Assembly (NCBI GenBank): GCA_027038155.1
Contig: JALVXW010000323.1
Location: 1-6,386, forward strand
DNA: 6,386 bases
Origin: Sulfurovum sp.
GTDB taxonomy: Bacteria > Campylobacterota > Campylobacteria > Campylobacterales > Sulfurovaceae
Direction of reading: 5' to 3'
The notes below the pieces were generated by a model that was not told the DNA's origin, searched no databases, and worked only from the letters and a program-made list of their open reading frames with translations. Position numbers and translations under genes: made by a program. Below, one piece after another: positions 1 through 4,710 of this stretch; within the stretch, counting starts at the first letter, position 1, and each line of letters starts with the position of its first letter.

Positions 1-117
1 AATACCATCATAAGGATCAAGAGCTGCTACTAGTTCATTTCCTGTCTCTTTTATTGCTTTCATATGTCGTGGAGCGATGTAACCTGATGCTCCTATTAGT
101 GCAAAATTTTTAGCCAT
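1..117 (-). CDS. wbpB: UDP-GlcNAcA 3-dehydrogenase, WbpB/WlbA type (5' part only)
   Basis: Only the first 39 codons are in the window; the gene runs off at base 1. They begin MAKNFALIGASGYIAPRHMK, the N-terminus typical of WbpB/WlbA proteins of the Gfo/Idh/MocA oxidoreductase family, with the glycine-rich NAD-binding turn (residues 9-15) after the first beta strand and ALDP (32-35) ending the second. Family knowledge: WbpB/WlbA oxidises C3 of UDP-N-acetylglucosaminuronic acid in the cytoplasm, after which an aminotransferase (WbpE type) and an acetyltransferase (WbpD type) build UDP-diacetamido-uronic acids for O-antigen or capsule. The ATG follows the stop of the upstream dehydrogenase by 2 bases, and a GGAG at 127-130 lies 9 bases upstream of it, so the two genes are very likely one operon. 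The substrate is inferred from similarity and context; the sugar-binding part is not visible. Confidence 0.85.
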   Translation of the reverse strand, partial: MAKNFALIGASGYIAPRHMKAIKETGNELVAALDPYDGI

Positions 118-119
118 CT

Positions 120-1388
120 TTACAGTCTCCATGTTGGATTTTCTACGATGCCTTTGACATCTATAAGCACAGGGACATCTCTACTTATCTTCTCATAAGC
201 ACTACGTGAAAGTTTTTTAAATGCACGATGAGCTACTGCCAGCACAATAGCATCATACTTTTTCTCAGCTTCAAAAGGGTTATTTATGATGCCATGTCTG
301 TAGTGCTGTTTTGGCTCATTTGGATCTACCCAAGGATCATAGACATCCACACTACATCCGTAGCTTTTTAGCTCTTCTATAATATCAACTACTTTGGTAT
401 TTCTCATATCAGGACAATCCTCTTTAAAGGTAACCCCAAGCACAAGAATATGAGCACTTTTAATTCTCTTGTCCTCTTTAATCATCTCTTTGATGGTCTG
501 CTCTGCAATATACTTACCCATGCCATTGTTAATCTGTCTTGCACCCAAGATAAGGTTGGGCTTATACCCCAACTCCTCCGCCTTGTAGGTTAGGTAATAG
601 GGGTCAACACCAATACAATGCCCTCCAACCAATCCAGGTGTAAGCTTAATAAAATTCCATTTTGTTGCGGCTGCTTCTATCACCTCATTGGTATCTATCC
701 CCATCGTATCAAAGATAAGGGCTAGCTCATTAATAAGGGCAATATTGACATCTCGTTGGGTATTCTCTATCACCTTAGATGCTTCTGCCACTTTAATAGA
801 AGATGCCAAGTGTGTACCAGCCTCTATAATGCTTGCATAGAGAGCATCTACCCTCTTTGCTATCTTTGGAGTAGACCCTGCGGTCACTTTGCGTATCTTC
901 GTGACGGTATGCTCTTTGTCTCCAGGATTGATACGCTCAGGGGAGTAGCCTGCAAAAAAGTCTGTATTAAAGGTAAGCCCTGATACCTTTTCAAGCTCAG
1001 GCACACATACCTCTTCTGTCACCCCTGGGTAGACAGTTGATTCATAGATTACAATATCATCTTTTTTTAACACCTCTCCTATCATTTGTGACGACCTGAT
1101 AAGCGGTGTCAAATCTGGACGATTGCTCTCATCTATCGGAGTAGGTACTGTTACAATATAGATGTTGCATACCGCAATATCTTCTAACGTACTAGAGAAC
1201 CTTATCGCATCCTTGACCTCAACCAGTTGTGCATCACTTAGCTCCAGTGTTCTGTCATATCCAGCATTAAGTTCATCAATTCTATTTTGGTTAATGTCAA
1301 AACCAACCACTTCATACTTTTTGGCAAATGCATGTGCCAGTGGCAATCCTACATACCCTAAACCTATAATCGCTATTTTGTCTTGCAT
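120..1388 (-). CDS. tviB: nucleotide-sugar (UDP-N-acetylhexosamine) 6-dehydrogenase, TviB/WbpO type
   Basis: A full-length 422-residue member of the UDP-glucose/GDP-mannose dehydrogenase family. Family reaction: NAD-dependent four-electron oxidation of C6 of a UDP-sugar to the uronic acid, in the cytoplasm. Visible motifs are the N-terminal Rossmann turn GLGYVGLP (9-16) with Asp31 after beta 2, VPTPI (81-85), YESTVYPG (115-122), GYSPERINPGD (147-157), Lys205/Asn209 in the central helix, the catalytic thiol Cys258 in GGHCIGVDPYY, and a C-terminal Rossmann-like UDP-binding domain (from about 313, with FKEDCPDMRNTK). Overall the protein resembles TviB (UDP-GlcNAc dehydrogenase of Vi antigen) and WbpO (UDP-GalNAc) more than WbpA. 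The WbpB homologue immediately downstream favours UDP-GlcNAc as substrate, which is inference. The ATG is preceded by an AAGAAG purine run (1393-1398) and by a TATAAT box at 1420-1425, so it may head its own transcript rather than depend on lsrK. Confidence 0.92.
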   Translation of the reverse strand: MQDKIAIIGLGYVGLPLAHAFAKKYEVVGFDINQNRIDELNAGYDRTLELSDAQLVEVKDAIRFSSTLEDIAVCNIYIVTVPTPIDESNRPDLTPLIRSSQMIGEVLKKDDIVIYESTVYPGVTEEVCVPELEKVSGLTFNTDFFAGYSPERINPGDKEHTVTKIRKVTAGSTPKIAKRVDALYASIIEAGTHLASSIKVAEASKVIENTQRDVNIALINELALIFDTMGIDTNEVIEAAATKWNFIKLTPGLVGGHCIGVDPYYLTYKAEELGYKPNLILGARQINNGMGKYIAEQTIKEMIKEDKRIKSAHILVLGVTFKEDCPDMRNTKVVDIIEELKSYGCSVDVYDPWVDPNEPKQHYRHGIINNPFEAEKKYDAIVLAVAHRAFKKLSRSAYEKISRDVPVLIDVKGIVENPTWRL

Positions 1389-1419
1389 ATATCTTCTTTA
1401 TCTATGTATTAAGACAACC

Positions 1420-1425
1420 ATTATA
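1420..1425 (-). promoter_or_regulatory. candidate sigma-70 -10 box upstream of the sugar dehydrogenase
   Basis: On the minus strand the 53-base spacer between lsrK and the dehydrogenase gene contains a perfect TATAAT 31 bases before the ATG, preceded by a T-rich stretch (CTTTTTTAGA). No TTGACA-like -35 is present at 16-18 bases. Weak -35 elements with T-rich upstream DNA are usual in Campylobacterota, but that is background knowledge and not proof here. Start of transcription would fall near 1412-1414. No terminator with a U-tract separates lsrK from this site, so read-through from lsrK remains possible. Confidence 0.45.
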
Positions 1426-1441
1426 TCTAAAAAAGATTAGC

Positions 1442-3004
1442 TCAAACTCCAGGAGCCTGCCACATACTTTGTGTCATATGGTTATCTACAAGTGCCAATT
1501 GGTTCTGATATACCCTCTCCCACTGTAGTGCTATCTCTTTATATTTTTTGTTATTTTCGTTATCTGGGTGATACTCTTTGCTCCACAACACCAACTGTTT
1601 AGATGCATCTACCATACTCTCATATACCCCAGCACCCACACCAGCCGCCATGGCAGCCCCCAAAGCAGTGGCTTCTGTTACTTTGGGAATCTTGATGGTA
1701 CACCCTGTCACATCTGCGAGTATTTGGCACCACAACTCACCCTTACTTGCCCCTCCAGCAAAGACAATTTCATCTATTTTCAGGTCTGTAAATGCCTCTA
1801 TCTTCTCCAGATTAATCGCCGAGACGATACAGGCATTCTCTTCCAAGCTTCTAAACATAGAGGCTTTGTTGCACACTTTTGGGTCAATAGAGAGGTTAAT
1901 AAAAGCAGGGGAAGCATGGTACCATTTGCCATAGTTCATACTGTCTGAAAATATAGGAAGTATGCCGTGTGACCCTACGGGTACTTTTTTTGCTTTCTCT
2001 TCAAGTACCTCATAGGCATCTACTCCTCGCTCATGGGCTTCAAGCTTTTCTGCATCACAAAAAGCATCTCTAAACCATCGCATAATAAGCCCAGAAAAAA
2101 AGGTAATCCCCTCTGCTTGCGAAAGCCCCTCTATCACATGGGGATTGACCCTTATACTCATATCTTTGGGCGGCTTAACACTGCTCTTGATGTTGACCAC
2201 CTGTTGCCAAAAAGAGCCGCCGAGTATGGCTACCTGCCCCTCTTCTACCACACCCAGCCCTGCTGCACCCAACTGCACATCTCCCCCACCCATGACAACT
2301 TTGGTTGCCGTAGAGAGTCCTGTCTCCTGACTGGCTTGTGCGGTAACATTTCCCATTACTGTACCAGTCTCTAAAACAAGAGGAAAAATGTCTGTTTTGA
2401 TGCCTACTTTTTCTGCCATGTTCTCAGACCACTGACGCTTTTGCAAAGAGAAAATACCTGTCGTGCCTCCATTGCTAGGGTCGGAGGCTATGATACCTGA
2501 GAGTTTTGCCAATATCCAATCACCTATCATACTAATGAAGGCTACTTTTTCATAAAGTACAGATTCATTGTTTTTAAGCCACAACAGACGAGGTAAAGCC
2601 CCCAAAGCAAAAGTCTGCCCAGATTCTGCATAAAATGCCTCTTCTATGCCTCTGTAGTGCTCTTTTAAATAACGTACCTCTTTGTCTGCACGTGCATCAA
2701 CATTGGCAACGCCCCAGATGGCTCTTTGCTCTTTGTCATAGACCACAATCCCCTCACGCATAGAGGTGGCCGATACCGCTAAAATATCAGAGCCTTTTAA
2801 TTGTGCTTTTTCAAGGGCTGTTTTGATGCACCAGACTACCAACTCCCAATTCTTCTCTACATCAAAAGTCATAGAGTTTGCTACACCCTCTACCTTCAGG
2901 TGTATCCACTCTTGTTGTGCCACAGAGATTTGGTTGCCTTGTGTGTCAAATATCACTGCTCTTACCGAGCCTGTCCCTGCGTCTATTGCCATGAGGTGCT
3001 GCAT
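1442..3004 (-). CDS. lsrK: autoinducer-2 kinase LsrK (FGGY family)
   Basis: A 520-residue FGGY carbohydrate kinase, close to the roughly 530 residues of E. coli LsrK and alignable with it (from memory) from MAIDAGTGS (5-13) to the C-terminal LVDNHMTQSMWQAPG. Family reaction: ATP-dependent phosphorylation of the C5 hydroxyl of DPD (AI-2), trapping the signal in the cytoplasm. Visible elements are the phosphate loop DAGTGSVRAVIFD (8-20), SMREGIVVYD (81-90), NVDARA (101-106), DPSNGGTTG (175-183), GGGDVQLG (239-246) with the likely catalytic base Asp242, GGSFWQQVVN (262-271), and the second ATP-binding region FAGGASKGELW (415-425). The start is supported by AGGAA at 3011-3015, 6 bases upstream; it lacks the short N-terminal extension of the E. 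coli protein. It lies 83 bases after a class II aldolase and follows an LsrG-like gene, but no lsrR, lsrF or lsrACDB is in the window. A different FGGY substrate is possible, but the whole-length LsrK match makes it unlikely. Confidence 0.93.
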   Translation of the reverse strand: MQHLMAIDAGTGSVRAVIFDTQGNQISVAQQEWIHLKVEGVANSMTFDVEKNWELVVWCIKTALEKAQLKGSDILAVSATSMREGIVVYDKEQRAIWGVANVDARADKEVRYLKEHYRGIEEAFYAESGQTFALGALPRLLWLKNNESVLYEKVAFISMIGDWILAKLSGIIASDPSNGGTTGIFSLQKRQWSENMAEKVGIKTDIFPLVLETGTVMGNVTAQASQETGLSTATKVVMGGGDVQLGAAGLGVVEEGQVAILGGSFWQQVVNIKSSVKPPKDMSIRVNPHVIEGLSQAEGITFFSGLIMRWFRDAFCDAEKLEAHERGVDAYEVLEEKAKKVPVGSHGILPIFSDSMNYGKWYHASPAFINLSIDPKVCNKASMFRSLEENACIVSAINLEKIEAFTDLKIDEIVFAGGASKGELWCQILADVTGCTIKIPKVTEATALGAAMAAGVGAGVYESMVDASKQLVLWSKEYHPDNENNKKYKEIALQWERVYQNQLALVDNHMTQSMWQAPGV

Positions 3005-3010
3005 ATATAG

Positions 3011-3015
3011 TTCCT
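3011..3015 (-). promoter_or_regulatory. ribosome binding site of lsrK
   Basis: AGGAA, 6 bases upstream of the lsrK ATG at 3004. It fixes that ATG over the second in-frame ATG (codon 5), which lies too far from this site. The site overlaps the TAG stop (3016-3014) of an 11-codon frame starting at 3049. Confidence 0.7.
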
Positions 3016-3064
3016 ATTTTTTGAGCCTTACGGCATATATTTTGTTCATATTTAAATTTCCCTA

Positions 3065-3090
3065 TGTGGTGGGCAAGAATGCCCACCCTA
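3065..3090 (-). repeat. GTAGGGTGGGCA-type dispersed palindrome overlapping the aldolase stop codon
   Basis: A perfect 8-base-pair inverted repeat, GGTGGGCA at 3087-3080 and TGCCCACC at 3075-3068 on the minus strand, with a 4-base TTCT loop; one wobble and one A-T pair can extend it after a mismatch. Preceded by GTAG, it has the look of the short palindromes of form GTAGGGTGGGCA...TGCCCACC that I recall as dispersed, REP-like elements in many bacterial genomes. Its TAG is the stop codon of the upstream aldolase. There is no U-tract after it, so it is not a classical terminator; in the transcript it could form a stable hairpin between the aldolase and lsrK, affecting mRNA stability or the ratio of the two products. 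Only one copy is in the window. Confidence 0.65.
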
Positions 3091-4236
3091 CTTTAATTTC
3101 GCCTGTTCTAGTTCCCAGTACTCCATGGCAAAACTATCGGTTATAGAGATACTTTTGTATCCGCCGAGTTTATCTGCACGTAGTACTGCCATCATGGTAT
3201 GCTCTACAATATCATTAATCATCTCTGCCTCTTTTTGGCTCTTGCCAAAGGTAACAACACCAAAGTTTTTGATGACTGCATATTTAGGATTTGGATCAAG
3301 CATGATTTCATCTGTTTTGTAGGCATTAAAATAAGCTTCATACCCAACACGGTAGTCTCTTAATGTATCCTCAACATCCCCATCTTCTACCACCAACGGT
3401 ACACGTTTGGTTCTGATGATATGCTCAGGGGTCAACACCCCTCGTGTTACGTTCTCTCGTAAATTCTCTTGACTTGCGTAGTGTAGAGCCAAAGGTGTTT
3501 GATTGACATGCATATATTTATCTATCTTCAAATCATCTAACTCAAAATCTACAGGCTCCATCTCATCCAATACTACTTTGGCATGCTCTTCTAAAAAATC
3601 CTCTGCCCTACTCACTGCCTCTATCATCTTGTCATACGACCTTTTTACATCATCATCAAAGGTAAAGATACCGTGATTATGCAAAATAATCCCCTCACAC
3701 GCATCCCAGTCAAAACTATCTTTTGTCATCTCATAAATCTTCTGAGCCAAGATAAACCCAGGCATTACATAAGGGACGATGAGAAAATTTGGATAAAGCT
3801 TTTCTATCATCTCTTTGCCATACTTAGAGTTACTTATAGTCACCACGGCATCTGCATGGGTATGGTCAACCACCTTAAAGGGTATGAGTGCATGGAGTAT
3901 GGCTTCTACCGATGGATTAGGAGCAGTAGCGTCTATCATCGCTGCTTTTTGTCCGCTTACCATCTCGGTGTCTGAGAGGTTTTTCATCTTTGCCATCTCT
4001 AAAAGTGTTGCCATCTTTACAGGAGCAAACCCTTCAGCCTTGATGCCTACCAAATCCCAACCAGACCCTTTGACATAGAGTATCTCTTCTCCCTCTACCC
4101 TACTTTTGACCGAAGTATTACCTCCTCCATGAAGCACAAGCTCACTACTCTGCCCCAGTAGATTAGAGCTATACACACGCATATCAAGGTCGCTCTTGCA
4201 TTCTGAAGCTTTAGCATCCTCCCATAGATTTTTCAA
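3088..4236 (-). CDS. stand-alone class II (zinc) aldolase, N-terminal half of YuxG-type aldolase/dehydrogenase
   Basis: 382 residues of the class II aldolase/adducin family. Visible motifs are HGGGNTS (36-42) and VKGSGWDL (55-62), which bind substrate phosphate in this family; PSVEAILH (108-115) with Glu111 as probable catalytic acid/base; DHTHADAV (124-131) with His125 and His127 as zinc ligands; and LHNHGIF (185-191) with His188 as likely third ligand. A further 150 or so residues end in SFAMEYWELEQAKLK, matching the linker of YuxG/RhaD-type fusions (about 690 residues), whose C-terminal short-chain dehydrogenase is absent here. The start codon is TTG, 3 bases after the stop of the LsrG-like gene and in the same frame. 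It has no good Shine-Dalgarno, so translation probably depends on the upstream gene; LW at residues 4-5 aligns with the N-terminus of homologues and supports this start. Family enzymes cleave ketose 1-phosphates to DHAP and an aldehyde. Between lsrG-like and lsrK genes, a phospho-AI-2-derived substrate is inferred. Confidence 0.85.
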   Translation of the reverse strand: MKNLWEDAKASECKSDLDMRVYSSNLLGQSSELVLHGGGNTSVKSRVEGEEILYVKGSGWDLVGIKAEGFAPVKMATLLEMAKMKNLSDTEMVSGQKAAMIDATAPNPSVEAILHALIPFKVVDHTHADAVVTISNSKYGKEMIEKLYPNFLIVPYVMPGFILAQKIYEMTKDSFDWDACEGIILHNHGIFTFDDDVKRSYDKMIEAVSRAEDFLEEHAKVVLDEMEPVDFELDDLKIDKYMHVNQTPLALHYASQENLRENVTRGVLTPEHIIRTKRVPLVVEDGDVEDTLRDYRVGYEAYFNAYKTDEIMLDPNPKYAVIKNFGVVTFGKSQKEAEMINDIVEHTMMAVLRADKLGGYKSISITDSFAMEYWELEQAKLK

Positions 4237-4239
4237 AGC

Positions 4240-4533
4240 TTAACCCAACACTTCTAAATTGTCTGTATATTTATGCTCACAGTAGGGCTCATAGCTTGAC
4301 TTATAGACCGCATAGTGTGCAGATGCTTTATGCCCGTCAAGTGCCGCCTCATTCTCCCAAGACTCATACGCCATAAACTTTCTAGGGTTGTCCGCATACT
4401 GAAATATCTCATAAAAAATCACACCTTTTTCCGCTTTACTGGGCTCTACCATTGCCGATAAAAGCTCTTTCATTTTGGCTATGCTTACTTCATCATCTTT
4501 GGCTATAAATGTTACGCGTTTTGTTATTGTCAT
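4240..4533 (-). CDS. ABM-domain small protein (putative quinol monooxygenase / LsrG-like)
   Basis: A 97-residue single-domain protein of the antibiotic biosynthesis monooxygenase (ABM) superfamily, which includes YgiN (quinol monooxygenase) and LsrG (phospho-AI-2 isomerase, 96 residues in E. coli). The fold signature is a first beta strand (about 4-11), a helix (15-30), EKGVIFYEIFQ (35-45), then FMAYESWENEAALDGH (53-68). The HKASAHY stretch (68-74) matches the HK-x3-HY pattern I recall in LsrG, where histidines in this region take part in catalysis. LsrG converts phosphorylated DPD to 3-hydroxy-2,4-pentanedione 5-phosphate. It is the first gene of the cassette, with GGAG 6 bases upstream of the ATG and an extended -10 box further up. 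The sequence alone gives family membership; the LsrG role rests mainly on lsrK two genes downstream. Confidence 0.8.
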   Translation of the reverse strand: MTITKRVTFIAKDDEVSIAKMKELLSAMVEPSKAEKGVIFYEIFQYADNPRKFMAYESWENEAALDGHKASAHYAVYKSSYEPYCEHKYTDNLEVLG

Positions 4534-4539
4534 TGTTTT

Positions 4540-4543
4540 CTCC
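4540..4543 (-). promoter_or_regulatory. ribosome binding site of the LsrG-like gene
   Basis: GGAG with 6 bases to the ATG at 4533. It is the strongest Shine-Dalgarno in the cassette and may also drive the TTG-started aldolase by coupling. Confidence 0.75.
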
Positions 4544-4560
4544 GTAGTTTATATATGGAG

Positions 4561-4569
4561 ATTGTAACA
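4561..4569 (-). promoter_or_regulatory. candidate extended -10 promoter of the lsrG-like/aldolase/lsrK cassette
   Basis: On the minus strand TGTTACAAT forms an extended -10 (TG, one base, TACAAT), 27 bases before the ATG. Transcription would start near 4553-4555, leaving a leader of about 20 bases with the GGAG site. Upstream DNA (4570-4592) is very AT-rich and shows no clear TTGACA. No operator is evident between the -10 and the start codon. Confidence 0.4.
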
Positions 4570-4599
4570 TATTTTAGTCTATATTTATTGCAGTTTTAC

Positions 4600-4645
4600 C
4601 CAAATCTCGAAATAGCATTCTTTGAATTTCTATTTTGAGATTTGG
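4600..4645. repeat. long imperfect inverted repeat (15 of 16 pairs) between genes
   Basis: Arms CCAAATCTCGAAATAG (4600-4615) and CTATTTTGAGATTTGG (4630-4645) pair at 15 of 16 positions around a 14-base loop that itself holds ATTC/GAAT arms. TTTTA flanks both sides (4594-4598 and 4646-4650), with one extra base on the left. In the minus-strand direction the hairpin is followed by GTAAAAC, not a U-tract; on the plus strand it is followed by TTTTAG. It sits just upstream of the cassette promoter region. It could be a terminator for antisense transcription, the end of the upstream transcript, or a miniature palindromic insertion. Confidence 0.6.
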
Positions 4646-4660
4646 TTTTAGAGAGAATTG

Positions 4661-4686
4661 CAGTGCCATGTCAAAATATGGCACTG
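4661..4686 (-). terminator. hairpin 24 bases after the stop of the modular protein gene, possible weak terminator
   Basis: CAGTGCCAT and ATGGCACTG form a perfect 9-base-pair stem with an 8-base loop. It begins 24 bases beyond the stop codon at 4711. On the minus strand it is preceded by AAAA and followed by CAATTCTCTC, which is U-containing but not a true U-tract; on the plus strand it is followed by TTTT. Its position suggests it ends or protects the upstream mRNA; the missing U-tract keeps confidence low. Confidence 0.35.
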
Positions 4687-4710
4687 TTTTGGTCGCAGTT
4701 CGAAGATTCC

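Noticed and set aside
1426..1440. CTAA/TTAG pairing around a T-run after lsrK as a terminator
   Set aside because: The stem is only four A/T-rich pairs, too weak; the T-run is better read as upstream DNA of the TATAAT box.
1568..2374. Several plus-strand open frames of 60-126 codons over lsrK
   Set aside because: They lie opposite a full-length, well-conserved kinase gene and encode low-complexity Pro/Ser/Cys-rich sequences without domains.
3065..3090. The GGTGGGCA palindrome as an intrinsic terminator between aldolase and lsrK
   Set aside because: No T-run follows on the coding strand (it continues ACATAGGGAAA), and lsrK has its own ribosome site but no convincing promoter, so read-through seems needed.
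3088..4236. Methylthioribulose-1-phosphate or rhamnulose-1-phosphate aldolase as the specific assignment
   Set aside because: The fold fits, but no MTR kinase, isomerase or rhamnose genes are nearby; the neighbours are LsrK and an LsrG-like protein, so no specific classical substrate was assigned.
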